From Candidatus Intricatilinea gracilis (GTDB lineage: Bacteria > Pseudomonadota > Gammaproteobacteria > Burkholderiales > Burkholderiaceae_C), in assembly GCA_016702605.1 (NCBI GenBank), contig JADJDQ010000023.1:62001-126000 (forward strand): a stretch of 64,000 nt of DNA, given 5' to 3'. The notes beneath the pieces were generated by a model. The model saw nothing but the letters and a program-made list of their open reading frames with translations. It searched no databases and was not told the DNA's origin. Shown here one piece after another: positions 1-9,057 of the stretch. The position numbers and the translations under genes were made by a program. Each line of letters opens with the position of its first letter. Within the stretch, counting starts at the first letter, position 1.

Positions 1-86
1 TCGCCCAGCGACCGAACCAGGTTGAGATCTCCTTCGGGGGCACCCAGGCAGGACAACACCACTGCTGGCAGCGCGGCCGCGGTCAC
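1..86 (-). CDS. Start of a protein cut by the window edge
   Basis: Reading leftward, a GTG at 86-84 overlaps the TGA of the upstream gene by four bases (GTGA), the usual sign of translational coupling. The first 28 residues begin VTAAALPAVVLSCLGAPEGD. A short beta-strand-like hydrophobic stretch followed by a small-residue turn could be the start of a nucleotide-binding fold such as an ATP-grasp ligase, but 28 residues cannot establish that. I only claim that a gene probably begins here, co-transcribed with the acetyltransferase-like gene. Confidence 0.45.
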   Translation of the reverse strand, partial: MTAAALPAVVLSCLGAPEGDLNLVRSLG

Positions 87-1315
87 GACGGCTTCTCCGC
101 GGCGTCGGCCGCGCCAGCGTCGATGTGGTTTGTCGACTTGACGGCGCGCAGCAACCTGACGTGTTCAAGCACCTTCCAGGCTGCTGCGCCCCAGCTGCTG
201 GTCGGCAGGAAGGCGGTGACGAGTTTGCGCCGCTGCGGCCACAACTTGTCGATGAACGAGCCCTGGGCTGCACCACTGTCCATGAAACGCAGGTCGGCGC
301 AGACGCTGGCTGCCTGGTGCACCAGTTCGGCTTCGTTGAGGATGCCGACGCCGAACTTGCGGTAGTGGCGGTCCCAACCCACCTTGAACGCGAATCCCGC
401 CCCGCCCGATACATAGTTGGCCGTCGACGCCACGGCCCGGCCGTCGAGCTTGAGTTCGGTGAAAAGCGCCCGCCCGGCCGCCGAGAAACGAGCGGTCATG
501 TCGCGAAAAAACGCTTCGTCGGCGGCGCTGCTGCGCAGCGAGGTGCCACCTTCGGCCTTCCAGCCGAGATGCTCGAGGCGAAGGAAGTCGTCCACCTGTG
601 CTTCACTGACCTCACCGCGGTGCGCCGACCACTGCAGGTGGCCGAGTTCGCTCATGCGCCGCCGGCAGCGTTCGACCTCGGCGAAGCGTGAACGCAAGCT
701 CATCGTGAGTCCGGTGTCGGCCCATGTCGGAATCAGCATGGCGCGGTTCACGGCGCCGAACGTGCTCAGGGGGCGGCCGGCGTCCCTTGTCGCGTGTTCA
801 AGGCAGAACAACAAGTCGCCGTACCCGTCGAGGTGGCGGATCACCAGGCCGGCGCTGGTGGGTGACAGGGCCTGGAGGCGGCGCAGCAGTGCCGCGGCTG
901 CGTCGCCCGCATGCTCGCGGTCGAGCAGCGGCGCGCCCAGGTAGGAGTGGCGCGACATGTAGGTTTCCACATGAGGCAGCACACACACCGGGCTGCGCAG
1001 GCGCTGGCGCACCACGGCCGCGCCGAGCAACTCGGTCGCGCCGGCACAGTGGCGTTCGACCAGCATCACGACGGCTTTTGTACCTGCGTCGAGGTGACGC
1101 AGTGCCGGCAGCACGAAACAGGGTGAGTGATGGGCGTTGGGCTCCACGGCACGGCCTTCGAGTTCGAGCCAGGCACCGATGTCACGTTGTGTCAGCGCAT
1201 GTGTCGCGACGCAACGTACCCGCTGGTCGACGCTTGCCCGCGTGATGCCGACCTTGGCCGACGGCACTGTGGTGCCCGTACATTCAGCGCTGAGTTGGAT
1301 CGGCCCGGCCTTCAT
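83..1315 (-). CDS. BioF2/FemAB-like GNAT-fold acyltransferase
   Basis: A soluble protein of about 410 residues. Its C-terminal half, about residues 230-380, has the pattern of the BioF2-like (CelD/BcsL, acetyltransferase_6) branch of the GNAT superfamily: a segment with FLRLEHLGWKAEGGTSLR, then ELKLDGRAVASTANYVSG and FKVGWDRHYRKFGVG. Such proteins often sit in exopolysaccharide or surface-glycoconjugate clusters, and the downstream gene is coupled to it. No membrane segment or signal peptide is visible. The start is uncertain: I chose the ATG at 1315, but the frame stays open to 1462 with another ATG at 1378, and none of these has a strong ribosome binding site. The acyl donor and acceptor are unknown. 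Confidence 0.65.
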   Translation of the reverse strand: MKAGPIQLSAECTGTTVPSAKVGITRASVDQRVRCVATHALTQRDIGAWLELEGRAVEPNAHHSPCFVLPALRHLDAGTKAVVMLVERHCAGATELLGAAVVRQRLRSPVCVLPHVETYMSRHSYLGAPLLDREHAGDAAAALLRRLQALSPTSAGLVIRHLDGYGDLLFCLEHATRDAGRPLSTFGAVNRAMLIPTWADTGLTMSLRSRFAEVERCRRRMSELGHLQWSAHRGEVSEAQVDDFLRLEHLGWKAEGGTSLRSSAADEAFFRDMTARFSAAGRALFTELKLDGRAVASTANYVSGGAGFAFKVGWDRHYRKFGVGILNEAELVHQAASVCADLRFMDSGAAQGSFIDKLWPQRRKLVTAFLPTSSWGAAAWKVLEHVRLLRAVKSTNHIDAGAADAAEKPS

Positions 1316-1888
1316 TCGTCGTGTGTCACTGTCGGCGGATTCCGGGCTGGTGATGAGGGGGGCGAGAACGCCACGCATACAGGCGGTCGGCCCAGTGCCT
1401 GATGGCCGGGCGCCGAAGTTTCCTCGCGTTTGCTTGCGCCGGTACAAGGTCGGATTGTGCAAGCCTGCGGCCAGCGAGTGACATTACCGCTTCCAGCACT
1501 CAAACATCGCCAACCGGTGGCCACATACGATTGCCGGACCATTGGTCGACAACTTGCAGGTTGCGGTTTCGATTCAATTGGCAGGCTGCTGCGGATTACC
1601 GCACTGTGCATTGGTTCCTTAACGGAATCCCTAGTGCATCTTGGCCCGGGCGGTACTAACCTCGGGACGTCGATTGAGGGCTAGGTAGCCAGTGATCGGC
1701 GCATCAGAGCATTGCCCCCAGGTTTACCTGGGGGCTTTTTTTTACCCGTCTCTCGAACGGTTGCCTCTCGGCTGTCGGCAGATTCGCACACCACCCTGGC
1801 TGGGGCCAAGACGGCGCGTTACCGATTGTGTGCAACGCCTGCAGCGGCTAAAAGGCACCCACTCGATGACATCTCAGGAGTCCTGGAC
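1316..1888. other. Non-coding stretch with orphan terminator
   Basis: About 570 bases between the divergent acetyltransferase-like gene and the acylase gene. I see no convincing reading frame. It holds a strong plus-strand intrinsic terminator at 1714-1743 and a small inverted repeat at 1679-1690 (GGCTA/TAGCC). The terminator has no gene upstream of it on its strand, so the region may encode a small RNA or be a long attenuated leader of the acylase gene. Confidence 0.5.
1714..1743 (+). terminator. Strong intrinsic terminator with no upstream gene
   Basis: Perfect ten-base arms GCCCCCAGGT (1714-1723) and ACCTGGGGGC (1726-1735) are followed directly by eight T (1736-1743). The reverse orientation lacks a T tract, so it acts on plus-strand transcripts. 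It lies about 145 bases before the acylase start. Confidence 0.85.
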
Positions 1889-4384
1889 TTGATCATTTGT
1901 TCTGCCGCGCGACTGGGCGCTTTGTGTCTCATGCTGGTGCTCGGGGCCTGCGCCACTCCAACGCCGCCGCCGCGCACGGTGTCGATCCAGCGCACGCAGT
2001 ACGGGGTGGCACACATCGAGGCGCGCGACCTCGAGATGCTGGCCCACGGCGTTGCCTACGCCCACGCCGAGGACAACGTCTGCCAGACTGCCGATCACCT
2101 GTTGACGGTGCGGGGTGAACGTTCGCGCCACCTCGGCGCCAATGGCACCGGCTGGCTGGGCCTGCGCCGCCTGCCCAACCCACAGATCGATTGGTTCATC
2201 GCGTCGCACATGGACGACAAGGTGCTGGCCGCCGCGTGGGCGCGTGAGGCGAGTGCCGATGCACAGGCCATGGCGCGTGGCTACGTGGCGGGCTACAACC
2301 ACTACCTGCAAGACGCCGCCGCAGCCGGGCCTGCACCGTGTGCGAACCAGCCGTGGTTGACACCCATGACCCTGGCCGATTACCGCCGCCTCACCGAACT
2401 GAGCATGGTGCAGGCCGGGGTCGCGGCGCTGGCCGACGCCGTGCTGGCGGCCCAGCCGCCGAGCAGTCCCGGCGCCTCATCCGGCACAGTCCAAGGTGGC
2501 GGTGTCACCGCTGAAGTTGCCATCGATAGCGAGGCCGCACCCGTCGCCGCCGGTGCCGCTGACTTGGCCGAACAACTCGCCATCTGGCGTCAGGACGGTG
2601 AGGCCGGCTCCAACGGCTGGGCCTTTGGCAGCGCGGCCACACGCGACGGGCGTGGCCTGCTGCTGGGCAATCCGCACTTTCCGTGGGCCGGGTCGAACCG
2701 CTTCTGGCAGATGCACCTGACCGTGCCTGGACAACTCGACGTGATGGGGGCGGCCATCGGCCACGGCGCGGTGGTGCAGATCGGCTTCAACCACGATGTG
2801 GCCTGGACACACACCGTCTCCACCGGCAGACGGTTCACCCTGCATGCTCTCACCCTGGTCGACGGCCAGCCGACCAGCTACCTGGTCGACGGTGTGGCCG
2901 AGACCATGACACCGCAGAAACTCACCGTGCAGGTGCGCGAAGCCGATGGCCGACTGGTCAGCCGAAGCCGCACCCTCTGGCGCAGCCGCTACGGCCCGGT
3001 CGTGGTGCTGCCACGTGCCGGCCTGGACTGGACCAGGGCGCGGGCCTGGGCCTTGCAAGACGCCAACACCGGCAATGTGCGTGCGGCAGACGCCTGGCTG
3101 GCCTTCAACCGCGCGCGCAGCGTCGACGACATCCGCGCCGGCCTGGCGCACCTTGGCATCCCCTGGGTCAACACCATCGCCACCGACCGCCAGGGCAACG
3201 CCCTGTATGCCGACGTGAGTGTGGTGCCCGACGTCAGTGCAGACCTGCTGCGCCGTTGTGCCCCCCTGTCCAACGCCGGGGCCCTGCTTGCCAACGCCGG
3301 GCTGGCGCTGCTCGACGGCTCGCGCAGCGCCTGCAACTGGGCGCGCGACCCGAGTTCGCCGCAGCCGGGCCTCACGCCCATGCACCGCCTGCCCGTGCTG
3401 CAGCGGCGCGACTGGGTGCAAAACAGCAACGACAGCTACTGGCTGACCAACCCGGTGCAGCAACTGGCCGGCATCTCGCCGATGGTCGGCCCGGTGGGTG
3501 TGCCCCAACGGCTGCGCACCCGCGCGGCCCTGTTCGAGATCGACGAACGACTGGCCGGGCGCGGCGGACTGGGTGGCGCCTCAGGCAGTACAGGGACTGG
3601 CAATGCCAGGTCAGGCAATCCCCAGATTGCCGACACCAAGATCGGCCTGCCCGAACTGCAGGCCATGCTGGGCGCCAACCGCAACTTCGCCGCCCATCTG
3701 GTGCTGGACGACCTGCTGGCAGATTGCTCCGCCCGCGCCGACACGATCAGCCCGCCCAGCCGAGAAGCCTGCGAGGTGCTCGGCCGCTGGGACCGCAGCA
3801 ACCGCGTCGACGCGCGTGGTGCACATCTCTTTCGCGAATGGTGGCGCATCACCAAGGATGTGCCCGGTCTGTGGCGCCTGTCGTTCAACGCCGAAGACGC
3901 GGTCGCCACACCCGGCGGGCTGAAACTCACCGATGTTGATGTCAGCGCCAAGGTCTACGCCGCACTCGACAGCGCCGTGGCCACCGTCAAGGCCGCGGGT
4001 TACGCGCTGGACGCCCCCTTGGGCACGGTGCAGTTCCGCAAGGTGGGCGAGCGTATCGTGCCCATTTCGGGAGGAGACGAATTCGAAGGTGTTCTCAACA
4101 AGGTCGAGTCGCAGGGCCAGCCCAGACTCGTGGCCGGCGGATACGCCATCAACTACGGCACGAGTTATGTGCAGGCGGTCGGTTTCGACGAGCGTGGCCC
4201 GGTGGCGCACGGCCTGCTCACCTTCGGCCAGTCGTCGCAGCCCGATTCACCCAGGGCCTATGACCAGCTTCACGCCTTGGCGCGCCAGCCCTGGCCGGTG
4301 CTGCCGTTTCATGCCGGCGACGTGGCCAAGGCTCGAGTCGGCCCGGTGGTGACGCTGACAGTGCCGGCCCCGATCGGGAAGTAA
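1889..4384 (+). CDS. Penicillin-acylase family lipoprotein, AHL/aculeacin acylase-like
   Basis: An 831-residue Ntn-hydrolase precursor expected to cleave amide bonds to acyl chains, such as acyl-homoserine lactones or lipopeptides. The nucleophile of the family is the serine that becomes the new N terminus after self-cleavage; here it is Ser241 in EAGSNGWAFG. Downstream LLGNPHFPW and AWTHTVSTGRRFT match the AHL-acylase/aculeacin-acylase branch (PvdQ, QuiP, AhlM) rather than classical penicillin G acylases. I chose the TTG at 1889 because AGGAG (1876-1880) lies eight bases before it and because it produces a lipoprotein signal with lipobox L18-G-A-C21; the open frame extends upstream without a good start. 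The protein is therefore probably anchored in the outer membrane or periplasm. No luxI/luxR pair is in the window, so quorum quenching is inferred from family only. Confidence 0.8.
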   Translation: MIICSAARLGALCLMLVLGACATPTPPPRTVSIQRTQYGVAHIEARDLEMLAHGVAYAHAEDNVCQTADHLLTVRGERSRHLGANGTGWLGLRRLPNPQIDWFIASHMDDKVLAAAWAREASADAQAMARGYVAGYNHYLQDAAAAGPAPCANQPWLTPMTLADYRRLTELSMVQAGVAALADAVLAAQPPSSPGASSGTVQGGGVTAEVAIDSEAAPVAAGAADLAEQLAIWRQDGEAGSNGWAFGSAATRDGRGLLLGNPHFPWAGSNRFWQMHLTVPGQLDVMGAAIGHGAVVQIGFNHDVAWTHTVSTGRRFTLHALTLVDGQPTSYLVDGVAETMTPQKLTVQVREADGRLVSRSRTLWRSRYGPVVVLPRAGLDWTRARAWALQDANTGNVRAADAWLAFNRARSVDDIRAGLAHLGIPWVNTIATDRQGNALYADVSVVPDVSADLLRRCAPLSNAGALLANAGLALLDGSRSACNWARDPSSPQPGLTPMHRLPVLQRRDWVQNSNDSYWLTNPVQQLAGISPMVGPVGVPQRLRTRAALFEIDERLAGRGGLGGASGSTGTGNARSGNPQIADTKIGLPELQAMLGANRNFAAHLVLDDLLADCSARADTISPPSREACEVLGRWDRSNRVDARGAHLFREWWRITKDVPGLWRLSFNAEDAVATPGGLKLTDVDVSAKVYAALDSAVATVKAAGYALDAPLGTVQFRKVGERIVPISGGDEFEGVLNKVESQGQPRLVAGGYAINYGTSYVQAVGFDERGPVAHGLLTFGQSSQPDSPRAYDQLHALARQPWPVLPFHAGDVAKARVGPVVTLTVPAPIGK

Positions 4385-4509
4385 CGGCTGACGCCTGGAA
4401 AGTGCCAGGTGCTTGCGCCAGATCCGGTGCAGCGCGGCCAACTTGCAGTTGTGCGGCGCCGCACCGAGCCGTCTGCTCATTCGACTGCGGCGTGCAGTCG
4501 CCCGACGCA

Positions 4510-5199
4510 TCAGAACGGCGCCGGCACCCGCAGGTCCAGCGCGGCGCCACTGACCGGATGAACCAGCGTCAACCGTTCGGCATGCAGCAGCAGGCGCGGG
4601 GCAGCGCCACACACCTCGGGCGGCGCGTACAAGGCGTCGCCCAACAACGGGTGGCCGATGGCTGCCAGATGCACCCGCAGCTGATGTGTGCGGCCGGTCA
4701 CCGGCATCAGTTCGAGGCGTGTCGCCACCCGCCCGGCGACGCCGTCGTACCCCAGCACGCGCCAGTGTGTCAGGGCCGGCTTGCCGGTGTTGTGGTCGAC
4801 CTTCTGCAGCGGCCGGCGCGGCCAGTCGGCAACCAGTGGCAACTCGATCACGCCCGAATCACCTGGCGCCTTGCCCAGGTGGCCCGCGGCGACGGCGACG
4901 TAGCACTTGTTCACCTCGCGCTGCTCGAAGGCTCGGCTGAGTGCCCGCTGCATTGCCAGGCCACGCGCCATCAGCAACAAACCCGAGGTGGCCTGGTCGA
5001 GCCGGTGCACGATCAAGGCCTCGGGGTAGCTGGCCTGCACGCGGCTGCTGACGCAATCGGCCTTGTCGACGCCGCGCCCCGGCACGGCCAGCAAGCCGGC
5101 GGGTTTGTCGAGAGCGATCAGGTGGTCGTCGATGGCCACGGCGGCAAAACTCGGGCTCGTCGTGTGCTCGACTGCGTCGGCGGGTCGTTGACAAGGCAT
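4510..5199 (-). CDS. RluA-family RNA pseudouridine synthase
   Basis: A 229-residue protein that isomerises uridine to pseudouridine in rRNA and/or tRNA. The family motif HRLDQATSG is present with catalytic Asp68, preceded by LIALDKPAGLLAVPG, the usual opening strand and loop. PVTGRTHQLRVHLAAIGHPLLGD follows in the C-terminal half. The length and lack of an S4 domain resemble RluA rather than RluC/RluD, so the target may be the RluA sites (23S U746, tRNA U32), but the specificity cannot be read from the sequence. It is transcribed divergently from the MscS gene, with a 110-base gap. Confidence 0.88.
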   Translation of the reverse strand: MPCQRPADAVEHTTSPSFAAVAIDDHLIALDKPAGLLAVPGRGVDKADCVSSRVQASYPEALIVHRLDQATSGLLLMARGLAMQRALSRAFEQREVNKCYVAVAAGHLGKAPGDSGVIELPLVADWPRRPLQKVDHNTGKPALTHWRVLGYDGVAGRVATRLELMPVTGRTHQLRVHLAAIGHPLLGDALYAPPEVCGAAPRLLLHAERLTLVHPVSGAALDLRVPAPF

Positions 5200-5309
5200 G
5201 CCGCGAGGCTAGCAGCGCGTTACGGGCTCGCCACGTGTCGGGCCCAGTTGCTGCATGACAATTCGCGCCCCTTGCCCTCGGGGCGACCCTGGTCGCCCGG
5301 TGCCGCCAC

Positions 5310-6647
5310 ATGAACCTGCTGTTTCCCACTCCACCTGCGCTGGACGACCTGCTGCGTTCGCTCGCCCACCCCGGCGTGGTGATCGAACTTGGCCTGGTGC
5401 TGGCCATGCTGGGCCTGTCGCTGCTGGTCGTGCGCCTTGTGCGTGGTCGCCAACCCATGCCGGGCTCGGTGTGGTTCGGTGACCATCTGGTCGACGGTGT
5501 GTTGTTCCCGGTGCTGGCCCTGGTGTTGGTCGTGGCATCCGAACGTGTTCTTCGCGCCACTGGCCAGCCGTTGGTGGTGTTCCACATCGTCGTGCCGGTG
5601 CTGGTGTCGCTGATGTTGATCCGGCTGGCGGCGCGGGTGTTGCGAGCTGCGTTTCCGCTGCGCGGCTGGGTGCTGATCGTCGAACGCAGCGTGTCCTGGC
5701 TGGCCTGGGGCGCGGTGGTGCTCTGGGTCACCGGCTTGTTGCCTGCAGTGCTGGTCGAACTCGACAACGTGCACTGGAAGCTTGGCAACACGCAGGTCAG
5801 TCTGCGCACCATGATCGAAGGTGGCATCACCGCAGCGCTGGTGATGGTGCTGGCGTTGTGGGTGTCGGCGGCCATCGAACGCAAACTGCTGAACCCCGCC
5901 ACTGCGACGGCAGGTGACGGCGTGGTCGGCAACGGCCTGGGCGAAGACCTGTCGATGCGCAAGATCGCCGCCAATCTGGTGCGTGCCATGTTGTTGTTCG
6001 TCGGCCTGATGGTGGCATTGTCGGCGGCGGGCATCGACCTGACCGCGCTGGGTGTGCTGGGCGGCGCAATTGGTGTGGGTGTGGGTTTCGGTCTGCAGAA
6101 ACTCGCCGCCAACTATGTGAGTGGTTTCGTCATCCTGGCCGAGCGGTCGCTGCGTATCGGGGATGTCGTCAAGGTCGATGGCTTCGAGGGCCGCATCACC
6201 GACATCGCCACCCGCTTCACGGTGATCCGGGCGCTCAATGGCCGCGAAGCGATCGTGCCCAACGAGATGTTGCTCACCCAGCGGGTCGAGAATCTGTCGC
6301 TGGCCGACCGGCGCGTGGCCGGTACCACCCAGATCTCGGTGGCCTATGGCACCGACCTCGTCGCACTCTTTCCGTCCCTGGTGATCGCTGCGTCGAGCGT
6401 GGGCAAGGTGCTGACGGACCCGTCTCCCTCAGTGCAACTCAGTGCCTTCGGTGCCGATGGACTGGACCTCACGGTCGTTTACTGGGTCAGCGACCCGGAC
6501 CACAACGGCGGCACCCGGTCGGAGGTCAACATGGCGTTGCTCGCCGAACTGAACCGGTTGGGGGTGGAGATTCCGTATCCGCAGCGCGTGCTGCACATGA
6601 AGAGCCAGCCGCCGGCATTGCCCGAGGCGCCAGCGCCTCGGGCCTGA
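5310..6647 (+). CDS. MscS-type mechanosensitive channel
   Basis: A 445-residue inner-membrane protein. Several hydrophobic helices fill residues about 20-250. The pore-lining helix follows, with the Gly/Ala-rich run GVLGGAIGVGVGFGLQKLAANYVSG and then the beta domain FVILAERSLRIGDVVKVDGFEGRI and RALNGREAIVPNE, all hallmarks of MscS. Channels of this family open under membrane tension and release solutes in hypo-osmotic shock. There are more N-terminal helices than in E. coli MscS (286 residues), placing it among the larger MscS-like proteins. The MscS domain ends in MALLAELNRLGVEIPYPQR. Confidence 0.9.
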   Translation: MNLLFPTPPALDDLLRSLAHPGVVIELGLVLAMLGLSLLVVRLVRGRQPMPGSVWFGDHLVDGVLFPVLALVLVVASERVLRATGQPLVVFHIVVPVLVSLMLIRLAARVLRAAFPLRGWVLIVERSVSWLAWGAVVLWVTGLLPAVLVELDNVHWKLGNTQVSLRTMIEGGITAALVMVLALWVSAAIERKLLNPATATAGDGVVGNGLGEDLSMRKIAANLVRAMLLFVGLMVALSAAGIDLTALGVLGGAIGVGVGFGLQKLAANYVSGFVILAERSLRIGDVVKVDGFEGRITDIATRFTVIRALNGREAIVPNEMLLTQRVENLSLADRRVAGTTQISVAYGTDLVALFPSLVIAASSVGKVLTDPSPSVQLSAFGADGLDLTVVYWVSDPDHNGGTRSEVNMALLAELNRLGVEIPYPQRVLHMKSQPPALPEAPAPRA

Positions 6648-6676
6648 AAAAGCAAAGCCCCGTTGCGACGGGGCTT
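6647..6676 (-). terminator. Intrinsic terminator of the fumarase transcript
   Basis: Nine-base arms at 6655-6663 and 6668-6676 (AAGCCCCGT/ACGGGGCTT) with a four-base loop. Read on the minus strand, the stem is followed by TGCTTTTT, which suits a terminator for the fumarase mRNA ending at 6749. On the plus strand the stem lies directly after the MscS stop but has a poor T tract, so it may serve both converging genes. Confidence 0.7.
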
Positions 6677-6748
6677 GTCGGTGCCAGTCTGGACCTCAGG
6701 TCAGTTGGCGGATGGTCAGCGGCCACAGCCGCCGGCTGGTCAGATGAT

Positions 6749-8272
6749 TCAGCCTTCGACGACCGGGATCTTGCCGATGCGGGCCTGCCATTCCTTCGGG
6801 CCGGTGAGGTGGGCGCTGGTGCCGCCCGAATCGACCGCTACCGTCACCGGCATGTCCTGCACGTCGAACTCGTAGATGGCTTCCATGCCCAGGTCGGCGA
6901 AACCCACCACCTTGGCGCCCTTGATGGCCTTGGCCACCAGGTAGGCGGCACCGCCCACGGCCATCAGGTAGGCGCTCTGGTTGTCCTTGATCGCCTGGAT
7001 GGCGACCGGGCCACGTTCGGCCTTGCCGACCATCGAGATCAGGCCGGTCTTCTCGAGCATCATGCGGGTGAAGCTGTCCATGCGCGTGGCCGTGGTGGGG
7101 CCGGCCGGGCCGACCACCTCGTCGCGCACCGGGTCGACCGGGCCGACGTAATAGATGACGCGGTTGGTGAAGTCCACCGGCAGCGGCTCACCCTTGGCCA
7201 GCATGTCCGAGATGCGCTTGTGCGCGGCGTCGCGGCCGGTCAGCATCTTGCCGTTGAGCAGCAGCGTGTCGCCCGGCTTCCAGCTGGCCACCTCGGCCTT
7301 GGTGAGTGTGTTCAGGTCGACACGTTTGCTCTTGTTGTAGTCGGGCGCCCAGTGCACGTTGGGCCACAGGTCCAGGCTCGGCGGGTCGATGTAGACCGGG
7401 CCCGAGCCGTCGAGCGTGAAATGTGCGTGGCGTGTGGCCGCGCAGTTCGGGATCATGGCGATGGGCTTGCTCGCCGCATGCGTCGGGTAGGTCTTGATCT
7501 TCACGTCGAGCACGGTCGTCAGGCCGCCCAGGCCCTGCGCGCCGATGCCGAGAGCATTGACCTTCTCGTACAGCTCGATGCGCAACTCCTCGAGCTTGTT
7601 GCTCGGGCCACGTTCGAGCAGTTCGTACATGTCGATGTCGTCCATCAACGATTCCTTGGCCAGCAGCACCGCCTTCTCGGCCGTGCCACCCACACCAATG
7701 CCCAGCATGCCGGGCGGGCACCAGCCCGCGCCCATGGTCGGCACGGTCTTGAGCACCCAGTCGACGATGCTGTCGCTCGGGTTGAGCATGTACATCTTCG
7801 ATTTGTTCTCGCTGCCGCCGCCCTTGGCCGCCACGGTCACCTCGACCGTGTTGCCGGGCACCACTTCCATGTGGATCACGGCTGGGGTGTTGTCCTTGGT
7901 GTTCTTGCGGGCAAAGATCGGGTCGTCCAGCACCGAGGCGCGCAACACGTTGTCGGCGTTGAGGTAACCCTGGCGCACGCCCTGGTTCACCGCGTCGGCG
8001 ATCGAGCCGTCGAAGCCGACCCAGGTCACACCCATGCCGATCTTGAGAAACACGTTGACGATGCCGGTGTCCTGGCAGATCGGGCGGTGACCTTCCGCGC
8101 ACATGCGGCTGTTGGTCAGGATCTGCGCGATGGCGTCCTTGGCGGCAGGGCTCTGCTCACGCTCGTAGGCGCGCGCCAGGTGGGCGATGAAATCGGCCGG
8201 GTGGTAGTAGCTGATGTACTGCAGGGCAGCGGCGACGCTCTCGACGAGGTCGGCCTGGCGGATCACGGACAT
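6749..8272 (-). CDS. fumA: Class I fumarate hydratase, [4Fe-4S]
   Basis: A 507-residue cytoplasmic enzyme of the citric acid cycle that hydrates fumarate to (S)-malate using an oxygen-sensitive [4Fe-4S] cluster. The three family cysteines are visible as Cys66 (RPICQDTG), Cys185 (GAGWCPPG) and Cys277 (IPNCAATRH), matching the ligand spacing of E. coli FumA/FumB. The start at 8272 gives MSVIRQADLVES and has GGAGA seven bases upstream; the frame continues 23 codons further without support. Tartrate dehydratase belongs to the same superfamily but is a two-subunit enzyme, so fumarase is the better call. The YqhA-like gene lies upstream on the same strand after about 95 bases and could share its transcript. 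Confidence 0.93.
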   Translation of the reverse strand: MSVIRQADLVESVAAALQYISYYHPADFIAHLARAYEREQSPAAKDAIAQILTNSRMCAEGHRPICQDTGIVNVFLKIGMGVTWVGFDGSIADAVNQGVRQGYLNADNVLRASVLDDPIFARKNTKDNTPAVIHMEVVPGNTVEVTVAAKGGGSENKSKMYMLNPSDSIVDWVLKTVPTMGAGWCPPGMLGIGVGGTAEKAVLLAKESLMDDIDMYELLERGPSNKLEELRIELYEKVNALGIGAQGLGGLTTVLDVKIKTYPTHAASKPIAMIPNCAATRHAHFTLDGSGPVYIDPPSLDLWPNVHWAPDYNKSKRVDLNTLTKAEVASWKPGDTLLLNGKMLTGRDAAHKRISDMLAKGEPLPVDFTNRVIYYVGPVDPVRDEVVGPAGPTTATRMDSFTRMMLEKTGLISMVGKAERGPVAIQAIKDNQSAYLMAVGGAAYLVAKAIKGAKVVGFADLGMEAIYEFDVQDMPVTVAVDSGGTSAHLTGPKEWQARIGKIPVVEG

Positions 8273-8366
8273 GAGGGGTCTCCAGGTGCTGGGACGGGTG
8301 CGGGATGATCCCGCAATGATGCGCCGGTGCGCTTGCGCCAATCTGGCGCAAGGTCAGGCAAGCAGG

Positions 8367-8999
8367 TCAATGGTCGGGCTTGTGCCCGCTGCCCAAAATG
8401 CGGTCGGACGCCGCGATGGCCATGGCCGACAGCAGGAAGGCAACGTGGATCACCGTCTGCCACAGCAGGGTCTTCTCGTCGTAGTTGGCGGCGTTGATGA
8501 AACTCTTGAGCAGGTGGATCGAGCTGATGCCGATGATGGCCGTGCCCAGCTTGACCTTGAGCACCGAGGCGTTCACGTGGCTGAGCCACTCGGGTTGGTC
8601 GGGATGGCCTTCAAGATCCATGCGCGAGACGAAGGTCTCATAGCCGCCGACGATCACCATGATGAGCAGATTGCTGATCATCACCACGTCGATCAGGCCC
8701 AGCACCACCAGCATGATGATGGTTTCGGTCAGGTGCCTGATCGGTGCGTAACCGAGCACCGTCTTGCCGTCGGTCCCCAGTAGCGCCGTGCCCTTGTAGC
8801 CCAGACCTTCGACCAGCGTGGCCAGGGCGGTCTGGTTGCCGAAGGCGGCCTCGATGAGGTGAACCAGCTCGACCCAGAAATGGAACACGTACACCGCCTG
8901 GGCCAGGATCAGGCCCATGTACAGCGGCAACTGCAGCCAGCGGCTGGCGAAGATCAGGCGGGGCAGCGGACGCATCCGGACCTGCGGGGTATCACTCAT
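8367..8999 (-). CDS. YqhA/UPF0114 family inner-membrane protein
   Basis: A 210-residue integral membrane protein of the UPF0114 (TIGR00645, YqhA) family, whose function is not established. Hydrophobic helices lie at about residues 24-50 (LPLYMGLILAQAVYVFHFWV), 95-120 (TIIMLVVLGLIDVVMISNLLIMVIVGGYE), 150-170 and 180-200. The family signature around LIDVVMISNLLIMVIVGGYETFVS is clear. A stretch at about residues 54-86 (AFGNQTALATLVEGLGYKGT...) enlarges the first loop relative to the short E. coli protein. It lies just upstream of fumarase. Confidence 0.82.
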   Translation of the reverse strand: MSDTPQVRMRPLPRLIFASRWLQLPLYMGLILAQAVYVFHFWVELVHLIEAAFGNQTALATLVEGLGYKGTALLGTDGKTVLGYAPIRHLTETIIMLVVLGLIDVVMISNLLIMVIVGGYETFVSRMDLEGHPDQPEWLSHVNASVLKVKLGTAIIGISSIHLLKSFINAANYDEKTLLWQTVIHVAFLLSAMAIAASDRILGSGHKPDH

Positions 9000-9057
9000 C
9001 GAAAGAATCCTCGGCTCATGAAGACGGCCGCGATTCTATGGGTGCAAGCTGCCGGAC

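Noticed and set aside
1560..1600. TGGCAGGCTGCTGC near 1579 as a sigma-54 promoter for a small RNA
   Set aside because: The GG-to-GC spacing is one base short of the required distance, which abolishes recognition in known RpoN promoters.
2477..3939. Long overlapping frames on both strands inside the acylase gene
   Set aside because: They are shadows of the acylase coding sequence. Only the 1889-4384 frame shows family motifs.
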